Positions 1-5,322 of a DNA stretch of 13,133 nucleotides are shown piece by piece; the first letter of the stretch is position 1; each line of letters starts with the position of its first letter. The translations under genes and the position numbers were made by a program. Source of the stretch: an uncultured Dorea sp. (GTDB lineage Bacteria; Bacillota; Clostridia; Lachnospirales; Lachnospiraceae); the NCBI GenBank assembly GCA_910579925.1, contig CAJTVY010000067.1:1-13133 (forward strand), given 5' to 3'. The notes under the pieces are model-generated. The model searched no databases. It saw nothing but the letters and a program-made list of their open reading frames with translations, and was not told the origin of the DNA.

Positions 1-93
1 GAAATTTCTCTCAAGAAATTTTCAAGGTTGTTGTCTATTGTTTAATTATCAAGGTTCATTTTATTTCACTGTTTCTCTCGAATCAGCTTAACT
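1..93 (-). other. Leader of an off-window transcript, possibly an rRNA operon
   Basis: This AT-rich stretch has no gene and lies just downstream of the strong promoter at 94-122, read leftwards. It holds an 8-bp inverted repeat (2-9 with 14-21, loop 10-13) and the motif CCTTGA twice on the minus strand. I see no coding potential and no terminator. Spaced CCTTGA motifs before a 16S gene fit my memory of clostridial rRNA leaders, but the 16S gene itself is outside the window, so the rRNA assignment is an inference. Confidence 0.35.
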
Positions 94-122
94 ATAATAT
101 CATGCGTTATTTGTTTTGTCAA
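94..122 (-). promoter_or_regulatory. Strong sigma-A promoter pointing out of the left edge
   Basis: The minus strand has TTGACA (117-122), a 17-base spacer and TATTAT (94-99), a near-perfect housekeeping promoter. Upstream (123-150) are A-rich tracts on the minus strand that resemble an UP element, as seen at rRNA promoters. The transcript leaves the window, so its target is not visible. Position and strength suggest a stable-RNA operon. Confidence 0.75.
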
Positions 123-233
123 GACATTTTTTTACTTTTTTTCAAGTATTTTCATTCGTCATTTACACATACATTCAACACATATCTGCCGTTTACAAAT
201 CAACAATTTAAAACTACCAACTTGTACGGCTAA

Positions 234-323
234 CGGAGAAGGAGGGATTTGAACCCTCGCGCCGCTATTAACGACCTACTCCCTTTCCAGGGGAGCCCCT
301 TCGGCCAGCTTGGGTACTTCTCC
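234..323 (-). tRNA. tRNA-Ser (anticodon GGA)
   Basis: The reverse complement folds as a class II tRNA of 90 bases. The acceptor stem is GGAGAAG (317-323) with CTTCTCC (235-241), and the discriminator is G at 234. The anticodon stem is CTCCC/GGGAG around the loop CTGGAAA, giving anticodon GGA, which reads UCC and UCU serine codons. A long variable arm and a T-arm GAGGG-TTCAAAT-CCCTC follow. No CCA is encoded. It lies 61 bases behind tRNA-Ser(UGA) and has no clear promoter of its own, so the two are probably co-transcribed. Confidence 0.96.
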
Positions 324-384
324 AAAACCAATCGATACTCTTTATTTTAAAAAGCCGCCATTTACTCAATCAGCAACTTTTCAA

Positions 385-470
385 CGGAGAGGGTGGGATT
401 CGAACCCACGCGCCCTTTCGGACAAACGGTTTTCAAGACCGCCTCGTTATGACCACTTCGATACCTCTCC
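385..470 (-). tRNA. tRNA-Ser (anticodon TGA)
   Basis: The reverse complement folds as an 86-base class II tRNA. The acceptor stem is GGAGAGG (464-470) with CCTCTCC (386-392), and the discriminator is G at 385. The anticodon loop CTTGAAA gives anticodon UGA, which reads UCA/UCG serine codons. The T-arm is GTGGG-TTCGAAT-CCCAC, with a long variable arm before it. No CCA is encoded. A promoter sits 40-70 bases upstream, and the GGA isoacceptor follows downstream. Confidence 0.96.
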
Positions 471-510
471 ACTTATTCAATTATCTTGTCGTTTTTCGAC
501 GACACGGGTT

Positions 511-539
511 ATTCTACCATACAACTCCACTGTCGTCAA
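511..539 (-). promoter_or_regulatory. Promoter of the two tRNA-Ser genes
   Basis: The minus strand shows TTGACG (534-539), exactly 17 bases, then TAGAAT (511-516) preceded by TGG, an extended -10. Transcription would start near 504, about 34 bases before tRNA-Ser(UGA). The amidase gene ends 35 bases upstream with no visible terminator, so some read-through from it is also possible. Confidence 0.75.
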
Positions 540-574
540 TAGTTTTTTTCATTTTTTTAATTCTTTCGTTGCTA

Positions 575-1456
575 TCACCACAATAAATACTGATCAATCC
601 CATCGGCAATCCCTGTAACAATCTGCTTCTGATATTCCTCTGATGCCATCAACTGATCCTCCTGCGGATTCGTCATATATCCCATCTCCAGAATCGTAGT
701 AGGAACCTGAGCCCAGTTAATCCCGCTCATGGTATCCGTTTCCCACACCCGCTCCATACGGGCCCCCGTTGACTCCACCGTACTGTTCAGCACACAGTCC
801 GCCAGCGCTCTACTCTGCGCATAGATGCCACCGTTATAGGGATTCTCCGATGTCTGGCAGATTGTCATCATACCACTGACACTGCTATTATCAGAACCAT
901 TCGCATGAATCCGTACGAACGCATCCGCACCTGCCTGATTGGCCACCTGAGCACGCTCCGCATTGGAAATATCAACCTCATTCGTCTCACGGATCATCAG
1001 AACCTCATATCCTCTTCTCTCAAGTTCATCGCGAAGTTTCAATGAAACCTGAAGCGTTAGTTCATATTCTGAAAGTCCTGTGGAAACCCCGCTTGTTCCG
1101 CCTGCAACTTTCGCTTTCGTCTCGGCCGCTCCCGGTCCCACCGGTTCTTGTTCAGAATTCCCCCGACTCTGATGCCCGGCGTCAATAGCGACAAGATAAC
1201 CGCTCCCGTTATCCACCGTTACATCTTCTGTCATCTCTTCCGCCAGATCCTCTTCATTGGCGGCTTCTCTCTCTGCCGCCACGTCTCCGCTTTCCGGCTC
1301 TTCTTCGACGACCAGTTCCCTGGGTTCTGTCTTCTTCTGAATTTCTTTCGATACCTCTTTCTTTTCCTTCTCAGGCTTTTCCTCGTTTCCTTTGCCGCAG
1401 CCTGCGCACAGAACTACCGAAGCCAGAAGCCAGATCAACAACTTTCTATACTTCAT
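575..1456 (-). CDS. Lipoprotein N-acetylmuramoyl-L-alanine amidase (Amidase_3 family)
   Basis: This 293-residue protein is a predicted zinc hydrolase that cuts the bond between N-acetylmuramic acid and the stem-peptide L-alanine, acting outside the cell. The N-terminus is a lipoprotein signal: basic MKYRK, a hydrophobic stretch to residue 16, then C-A-G-C with the lipidated Cys20. The -3 position of the lipobox is Cys rather than the usual Leu. Residues 21-83 are a Glu/Lys-rich linker. The Amidase_3 domain runs from about 87 to 293 and keeps the expected ligands and catalytic glutamate: H95 (in VAIDAGH), E130, H184 (in RIHANG) and E257 (in LEMGYMTNP). The ATG at 1456 is chosen because GGAAGGA lies 9 bases upstream. 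An ATG at 1480 lacks a ribosome site and would spoil the signal peptide. There is no SPOR or wall-binding repeat, so lipid anchoring probably holds it at the membrane. The specific role (growth, division or sporulation) cannot be told. Confidence 0.92.
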   Translation of the reverse strand: MKYRKLLIWLLASVVLCAGCGKGNEEKPEKEKKEVSKEIQKKTEPRELVVEEEPESGDVAAEREAANEEDLAEEMTEDVTVDNGSGYLVAIDAGHQSRGNSEQEPVGPGAAETKAKVAGGTSGVSTGLSEYELTLQVSLKLRDELERRGYEVLMIRETNEVDISNAERAQVANQAGADAFVRIHANGSDNSSVSGMMTICQTSENPYNGGIYAQSRALADCVLNSTVESTGARMERVWETDTMSGINWAQVPTTILEMGYMTNPQEDQLMASEEYQKQIVTGIADGIDQYLLW

Positions 1457-1522
1457 TCTGCTACATCCTTCCATTATCATAAATTACTTATTATGTATCC
1501 ATGATTCTTTAACCTTTTCCTC

Positions 1523-1535
1523 TGGTATCATACCA
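1523..1535 (-). promoter_or_regulatory. Candidate extended -10 and palindrome before the amidase
   Basis: The minus strand has TGG-TATGAT (1527-1535), an extended -10 element, with no good -35. The same bases form a 13-base perfect palindrome, TGGTAT-C-ATACCA on the plus strand. It sits immediately downstream of the murA terminator and about 70 bases before the amidase start. It may be the amidase promoter, perhaps with an overlapping operator. Evidence is motif only. Confidence 0.35.
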
Positions 1536-1537
1536 TT

Positions 1538-1574
1538 AAAAAGTCTGCCGGAACATTTATATTTCCAGACAGAC
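1538..1574 (-). terminator. Intrinsic terminator of murA
   Basis: On the minus strand GTCTGTCTGGAA (1563-1574) pairs with TTCCGGCAGAC (1543-1553), giving about 11 pairs with one wobble and one bulged T. Five T residues (1538-1542) follow. The stem begins about 10 bases after the murA stop codon. Confidence 0.85.
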
Positions 1575-1583
1575 CTCCTTCTT

Positions 1584-2879
1584 CTATCCTATCATCTTCA
1601 ATCGAAACTTCTGAACCTCTTTCTCTGATCCTACCTTCTCGATGATCGCGCCAATGCCCCGAAGCTTCTCCTCAAATCTCTCATATCCTCTCTGGATATA
1701 TACGATATCATCCACAATGGTAATCCCGTCCGTTGCAAGGCCGGCAATGCAAAGAGCCGCTCCCGCCCTAAGATCCGGCGCACTCACTCTTGCCCCCGAG
1801 AAACGCCTGATTCCTTCAATAGTTGCAGAATTGCCTTCCACCTTGATACATGCACCCATCCGCGCCAGTTCATCCAGATATTTGAAACGATTCTCAAAAA
1901 TACTTTCCGTAATCGTACTTGTCCCTTTGCACAGAGCCAGAGTAACTCCGATCTGCGGCTGCATATCTGTCGGGAATCCTGGATACGGAAGCGTCTTGAC
2001 ATGTGTGCTTGTCAGATCACCCTTTGAAACTACCCGCACCGCATCGTCAAATTCCTCTACCTCACAACCTATCTCGATCAGTTTGGCAATGGTTGCCTCA
2101 AGGTGTTTGGGAATCACGTTCAGCACTGTAACGTCTCCTCTTGTAGCTGCAGCGGCAAACATAAATGTACCAGCTTCTATCTGATCCGGGATCACGGAAT
2201 ACTCGGTGCGATGTAAATGCTGCACGCCCCGAATCTTAATCACATCGGTTCCTGCACCTCTGATATTCGCCCCCATACTGTTGAGGAAGTTCGCCACGTC
2301 AACCACATGAGGCTCTTTGGCCACGTTCTCCATGATCGTAAGTCCTTCTGCCATGGTCGCCGCCATCATAACATTGATGGTTGCACCCACACTGACCACG
2401 TCAAAATAAATATGTTTTCCAATCAGACGATCTGCCTCTGCAATAATCTTCCCATGTTCAATCTCTACATCTGCCCCCAGCGCGCGAAAGCCCTTAAGAT
2501 GTTGATCAATCGGTCTGCTTCCAATATTACATCCGCCCGGAAGCGCCACCTCTGCATGTTTATATTTCCCAAGCAGTGCGCCTAACAGATAGTATGATGC
2601 CCGTATCTTCTTGATATAGTCATACTCTATGTCAACACTGTTAATATTCTTTCCGTTAATCTTCACCGTATGGCGGTCAACCCTGCGTACACTTGCGCCA
2701 ATCCCTGTAATCGCATCCAGTAATACATTGATATCATTCACGTCCGGAAGATTATCTACTAACACAGTATCATCGGTCATAATGGATGCGGCAAGAATCG
2801 CCAGCGCGGCATTCTTGGCTCCCCCAATCTCCACTTCTCCTACGAGTGGATGGCCTCCTTTTATGATATATTGTTCCAT
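1584..2879 (-). CDS. murA: UDP-N-acetylglucosamine 1-carboxyvinyltransferase MurA
   Basis: MurA transfers enolpyruvate from phosphoenolpyruvate to UDP-GlcNAc, the first committed cytoplasmic step of peptidoglycan synthesis. The 431-residue protein has the full EPT-family two-domain length. Family residues fall almost exactly at the classical numbering: K22 and N23 (GGAKN), catalytic Cys117 in the PGGCNIGSRPIDQH loop, D305 (FPTDMQPQ), R371 (DLRAGA) and R397 (QRGYER). The loop Cys is the residue fosfomycin alkylates, so the enzyme is expected to be of the sensitive type. I place the start at ATG 2879: GAGGTG (2886-2891) is spaced 6 bases from it, whereas the in-frame GTG at 2888 lies inside that ribosome site. 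The gene has its own promoter and terminator. Bacillota often carry two paralogues (MurA1/MurAA and MurA2/MurZ); which one this is cannot be settled here. Confidence 0.97.
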   Translation of the reverse strand: MEQYIIKGGHPLVGEVEIGGAKNAALAILAASIMTDDTVLVDNLPDVNDINVLLDAITGIGASVRRVDRHTVKINGKNINSVDIEYDYIKKIRASYYLLGALLGKYKHAEVALPGGCNIGSRPIDQHLKGFRALGADVEIEHGKIIAEADRLIGKHIYFDVVSVGATINVMMAATMAEGLTIMENVAKEPHVVDVANFLNSMGANIRGAGTDVIKIRGVQHLHRTEYSVIPDQIEAGTFMFAAAATRGDVTVLNVIPKHLEATIAKLIEIGCEVEEFDDAVRVVSKGDLTSTHVKTLPYPGFPTDMQPQIGVTLALCKGTSTITESIFENRFKYLDELARMGACIKVEGNSATIEGIRRFSGARVSAPDLRAGAALCIAGLATDGITIVDDIVYIQRGYERFEEKLRGIGAIIEKVGSEKEVQKFRLKMIG

Positions 2880-3016
2880 GTGCTGCACCTCAATGTCTAA
2901 AATTTATTACTTATGTTTCATCTATAATTCTATTATCCGTATTTTCAAATATAATAACCTCGGAAATCTCTGGTTTTCTTACTAAATTATCCTCAACGCA
3001 GATAGCCTGCGTGGAT

Positions 3017-3044
3017 ATTATACCATAAATTTCGAATTTGTAAA
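3017..3044 (-). promoter_or_regulatory. murA promoter
   Basis: The minus strand shows TTTACA (3039-3044), a 16-base spacer and a perfect TATAAT (3017-3022) preceded by TGG. Transcription would start near 3010, leaving a leader of about 130 bases before ATG 2879. A small stem, CGCAG/CTGCG (2997-3011), sits at the very 5' end of the transcript, a position where hairpins can stabilise mRNA. The rest of the leader is AT-rich, and I see no riboswitch in it. Confidence 0.7.
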
Positions 3045-3083
3045 ATATTTTTTAATAAACACGTAACTTATTCGTAATATTTC

Positions 3084-3584
3084 TCATGAAACAGCCAGAT
3101 TTTCAAGAACCAAGTCGACCGTATCTTCCAGGCTCCGCCCGTCTTCGCAGATGGTGATGTCTGCATATTTTTCAAACAGCCGTACCCTCTCATCATACAG
3201 ATCTTTCAACGTCTGGCCTTCTTTCAGCACAACACCCCTGTTCTTCGCATCACTTAGTCTCTTTTTTATTGTTTCAAAGGAAGCCTTTAAATATACAACC
3301 TTCCCAATCTCTTTGTAATGTTTCATCGCATTCTCACAATAGACAACGCTGCCTCCAGGCGAGATTACGGTTCTCCTTGTATTCACATCTGCATTCACAC
3401 GGTCCTCCACCGCCAGAAATCCCTCAATGCCTTTTTCCCTGATAATATTCTTCAGTAACTTTCCCTCTTCTTCTTGTATCAACAGATCAGTATCCAGAAA
3501 ACGATACCCGATCTGTTTCGCAACAATGACTCCCACTGTACTTTTTCCAACTGCAGGCATGCCAATGAATATGATATTATCCAT
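3084..3584 (-). CDS. Shikimate kinase-family P-loop kinase (AroK-like)
   Basis: This 166-residue protein has the size and fold markers of shikimate kinase, which phosphorylates shikimate at the 3-hydroxyl in aromatic amino acid synthesis. Seen: Walker A GMPAVGKST (residues 8-16), the shikimate-contact Asp33 in FLDTD, a PGGSV motif at 76-80 matching the family's GGG motif but starting with Pro, lid Arg116, and Arg133 in ERVRLFEKYAD. The family's substrate-binding Arg (R58 in the Mycobacterium enzyme, in the GFR motif) is Leu57 here. That weakens the shikimate assignment: it could be a relaxed or diverged kinase, or may have another substrate. Start ATG 3584 follows GGGAGG by 7 bases; an ATG at 3620 has no ribosome site. 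No other aromatic-pathway gene is nearby, and it has its own promoter. I see no convincing terminator after it. Confidence 0.8.
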   Translation of the reverse strand: MDNIIFIGMPAVGKSTVGVIVAKQIGYRFLDTDLLIQEEEGKLLKNIIREKGIEGFLAVEDRVNADVNTRRTVISPGGSVVYCENAMKHYKEIGKVVYLKASFETIKKRLSDAKNRGVVLKEGQTLKDLYDERVRLFEKYADITICEDGRSLEDTVDLVLENLAVS

Positions 3585-3629
3585 CCGCCTTCCTCCCTTA
3601 TTCATTGTATTTTTATACATTTTCTCACT

Positions 3630-3658
3630 ATTCTACCACATCTTCTTCCATTCGTCCA
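3630..3658 (-). promoter_or_regulatory. Promoter of the shikimate kinase-like gene
   Basis: The minus strand has TGGACG (3653-3658, 4 of 6 consensus), a 17-base spacer and TAGAAT (3630-3635) with TGG directly before it, an extended -10. It lies in the 112-base gap behind the upstream 118-residue gene and about 45 bases before the start codon. Confidence 0.6.
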
Positions 3659-3696
3659 CCCCTGGCAGATTTTCGGCAGTTGCGGGGAAAGTCGGC

Positions 3697-4053
3697 TTAA
3701 TAAAATCTCTTCCGGCAGTTCCTGAATTCGCACCTTCTCTGGCATAGTTCATGGTATGTCATCACTTGAATCAGTTCCATCAGCCATTCTCCCGTCTCTT
3801 CGTCTTCCTGCGCCATTCTGTCATAGATTCTCCTGCACATCAGACGAAGCTGGAGCTGATCAGGATATTCGTCATACATCATACTCCCGTCATACTCCAT
3901 TCGGTCACACTCTTCCTCCACATAAGGAAGCAGCCGTTTAGCGGCCTGGGGGTAAATACTCTTCATGTAATCCAGATCCCGCCTCATCATTCTCTCATCT
4001 TCATACAGTAGCGGCATTGGGTGTGTCATGTAAAAAGGTAATCTATTGTCCAT
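3697..4053 (-). CDS. Conserved hypothetical protein, 118 aa
   Basis: I do not recognise a named family. The 118-residue product is soluble, with no signal peptide or membrane segment. It is rich in Tyr, Met, Arg and acidic residues. Motifs that look conserved are FYMTHPMPLLYEDE (7-20), the run VEEECDRMEYDGSMMYDEYP (45-64), and a basic tail with Cys104, Cys108 and Cys113 ending in RKRFY. The start ATG 4053 has AGGAG about 10 bases upstream. The gene stands alone between the ATPase terminator and the kinase promoter. I have an unverified impression that similar short proteins are common in sporeforming Clostridia. A sigma-K-like motif upstream would suit a sporulation role, but this is speculative. 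Confidence 0.8.
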   Translation of the reverse strand: MDNRLPFYMTHPMPLLYEDERMMRRDLDYMKSIYPQAAKRLLPYVEEECDRMEYDGSMMYDEYPDQLQLRLMCRRIYDRMAQEDEETGEWLMELIQVMTYHELCQRRCEFRNCRKRFY

Positions 4054-4085
4054 GGAATCTCCACTCCTAAGATAAGTATATACCC

Positions 4086-4113
4086 TATCATATGCATGAA
4101 ATGAAGATATGTG
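4086..4113 (-). promoter_or_regulatory. Candidate sigma-K-like promoter of the 118-aa gene
   Basis: The minus strand has CATATGATA (4086-4094), a full match to the mother-cell sigma-K -10 pattern CATAnnnTA. CACA (4110-4113) stands at the -35 place with 15 bases between, one short of the usual 16. No good sigma-A pair is seen; TATACT further downstream lacks a -35. The motif is short and could occur by chance. Confidence 0.3.
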
Positions 4114-4190
4114 CTATTCCCCCATTCTTTGTAAATAATCGCTTCTTGTCGAACGAAGGCAATGACTTTTAAATAAAAAAGCAAGTGCGC

Positions 4191-4247
4191 ATCCTCCCGG
4201 AGGGTTTTTATAATATAGGGAACGAAGTTTCCTATATTACAAAAAAC
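4191..4247. repeat. Inverted-repeat complex downstream of the ATPase operon
   Basis: A 13-bp inverted repeat, TAATATAGGGAAC (4211-4223) with GTTTCCTATATTA (4227-4239), has a 3-base loop and one G-T wobble. It extends through a mismatch into T5/A5 arms (4205-4209 with 4241-4245). Next to it is a small G+C stem, ATCCTC/GAGGGT (4191-4205), followed on the plus strand by T5. No plus-strand gene needs a terminator here. The arrangement resembles a small dispersed repeat, but only one copy is in the window. Confidence 0.55.
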
Positions 4248-4273
4248 GCCCCAGTCCCCTAAGGAACCAGAGC
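4241..4273 (-). terminator. Intrinsic terminator of the V-ATPase operon
   Basis: On the minus strand GCTCTGGTTCC (4263-4273) pairs with GGGACTGGGGC (4248-4258) around the loop TTAG, 11 pairs including wobbles. A G and T6 (4241-4246) follow. It begins 9 bases after the ntpD stop codon. Confidence 0.9.
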
Positions 4274-4281
4274 ATTTTATA

Positions 4282-4941
4282 TTATTCTTTCTCACTGTAA
4301 TGATGTGCTTCTTCCAACATCATATCTTTTACTTTCATCAGACGAATCTGTGAACTTCTCTCGTTCTCATCCAGCTTCATCGTAATATACTTAATCGTTG
4401 CCTGAGCTTCCGGGATTGTCACGTGCTCTAATGCATTTACACGACGCCTGGTCTTCTCGATCTCAGCCGCCATGAGCTGGCACGCTTTCTCTGTCTCTGC
4501 AAGTTTCAGCATATCTGGCAGGATATCCGCCAGAGATTTTACGGCACCATCCAGGTCGCTGGACGTAAATGCGAAACCATAGGAATAAATATCGTTCGCA
4601 TCCGCTGTCCTTGTCTTCGTCTCAAAGACAGGAATATTAACGCTCATAACGTTCTTCTGTCCCACCTCAAGATTAACTTCCTGCTTCGGTGTCATAAGTG
4701 CTGTATTCAGTGTCGCCTCGTCCATTCCGGCCTTAGCAATGACAAAGTTCTTATTTGCAGAGAGGATTCCGGCTTCTACTTTCTGGCGAAGCGCCATGTT
4801 CTCCTTGACCAGATCCAGAAACTGACGCATAAGTTCATCACGTTTATCCTTTAAGAGTTTATGTCCTCTTCTGGCTGTAACGAGTTTCCTCTTGGTCTTG
4901 GTCAGTTCCATACGGGTAGGAGTGATCTGTTTAGATGCCAT
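4282..4941 (-). CDS. ntpD: V/A-type ATP synthase subunit D
   Basis: Subunit D is the long helical axle of the rotor: it sits inside the A3B3 head and couples it, with F, to the C subunit and the membrane ring. The 219-residue length is normal. The N-terminal part has the family signature PTRMELTKTKRKL and a charged heptad-like helix to about residue 55. The C-terminal third (about 150-215) is a second long helix, as expected for an antiparallel coiled coil. AGGAGG lies 6 bases before ATG 4941. It is the last gene of the operon, followed by the terminator, and is separated from ntpB by 381 bases of repeats, an unusual gap in this operon. Confidence 0.95.
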   Translation of the reverse strand: MASKQITPTRMELTKTKRKLVTARRGHKLLKDKRDELMRQFLDLVKENMALRQKVEAGILSANKNFVIAKAGMDEATLNTALMTPKQEVNLEVGQKNVMSVNIPVFETKTRTADANDIYSYGFAFTSSDLDGAVKSLADILPDMLKLAETEKACQLMAAEIEKTRRRVNALEHVTIPEAQATIKYITMKLDENERSSQIRLMKVKDMMLEEAHHYSEKE

Positions 4942-4960
4942 TTATTGCCTCCTTATTTTT

Positions 4961-5050
4961 GCAGCCTGGCGAGGTTCTTTCATGCCTTAGCCGCATAATA
5001 CATCTCGCCGAGTTGGTGAAGTTTCTCGAACCTGGCGGCGCAGATGTTAC
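4961..5050 (-). repeat. Diverged copy of the paired-hairpin repeat (family R1)
   Basis: This 90-base element is roughly two-thirds identical by eye, with a one-base gap, to the tandem units at 8501-8695. It folds as two hairpins when read on the operon sense strand. Hairpin one (5000-5047) has the outer stem ACATCT/AGATGT, then CGCCG/CGGCG with a one-base bulge. Hairpin two (4961-4994) has GCGGCT/GGCTGC with two G-T wobbles, an A mismatch, GGC/GCC and a 13-base loop ending AACCTC. The pairings match those of the other copies despite sequence changes. It lies between ntpB and ntpD, about 20 bases upstream of the ntpD start. Confidence 0.7.
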
Positions 5051-5064
5051 AGTTTTAACCATGC

Positions 5065-5244
5065 CAGCTCGATTCCGCTTCGCTTCTTCTCGCTGCGGGC
5101 TTTGTCCTTTGCATGTTGTTGGGGAGTCCCGCCATGACAGCTCGATTCCGCTTCGCTTCTTCTCACTGCGGGCTTTGTCCTTTGCATGTTGTTGGGGGCC
5201 CGCCATGACAGCTCGATTCCGCTTCGCTTCTTCTCGCTGCGGGC
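5065..5244. repeat. Tandem 71-73 bp repeat (family R2), about 2.5 copies
   Basis: Units start at 5065, 5138 and 5209, each opening CAGCTCGATTCCGCTTCGCT on the plus strand. The first unit is 73 bases, the second 71, and the third stops after about 36 bases at 5244. Differences are few (for example TCTCG versus TCTCA, and GGGGAGTCCC versus GGGGGCCC). The units are open in several frames, so they create spurious ORFs on both strands with the recurring peptide RSEKKRSGIE. A weak CCGC/GCGG stem can form in each unit. The sequence is unrelated to the R1 elements. There is no coding support such as a ribosome site, and it is probably a dispersed intergenic element. Confidence 0.75.
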
Positions 5245-5260
5245 TGGCGCCCTATGCATC

Positions 5261-5310
5261 TGCATAAAAACAGTCATTTGTATGCAAGCATACATGCCTG
5301 TTTTTATACA
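5261..5310 (-). other. Long imperfect hairpin just after ntpB
   Basis: Arms ATAAAAACAG (5264-5273) and CTGTTTTTAT (5298-5307) are exact complements. The core GTATGC-AA-GCATAC (5280-5293) is also perfectly paired, with a small bulge and mismatch between. On the minus strand the second arm carries T5 within the stem, so it could act as a weak terminator, an attenuator or an RNA-end stabiliser. It starts 13 bases after the ntpB stop codon and precedes the R2 tandem array. Confidence 0.6.
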
Positions 5311-5322
5311 TCTGCGCATGGC

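Noticed and set aside
498..537. Inverted repeat GACGACA/TGTCGTC followed by a plus-strand T-run, as a terminator
   Set aside because: The T-run is on the plus strand, where no gene ends. On the minus strand the same bases are the tRNA promoter region.
310..618. Plus-strand ORF with the peptide RRGWDSNPR
   Set aside because: It is the antisense reading of the tRNA-Ser(UGA) gene; this peptide is a known artefact of tRNA genes.
1642..2184. Plus-strand ORF of 180 codons
   Set aside because: It is antisense to murA, whose conserved active-site residues fix the true frame.
2880..3016. Riboswitch or T-box in the murA leader
   Set aside because: The leader is short and AT-rich, with only a 5-bp stem at its start and no terminator or T-box motif.
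4026..4295. Minus-strand ORF of 89 codons after ntpD
   Set aside because: It starts inside ntpD, reads straight through the operon terminator and the inverted repeat, and ends inside the 118-aa gene.
4931..5319. Several ORFs on both strands with RSEKKRSGIE-type repeats
   Set aside because: They arise from the R1 and R2 repeats being open in many frames. They have no ribosome sites, and frames change between units.
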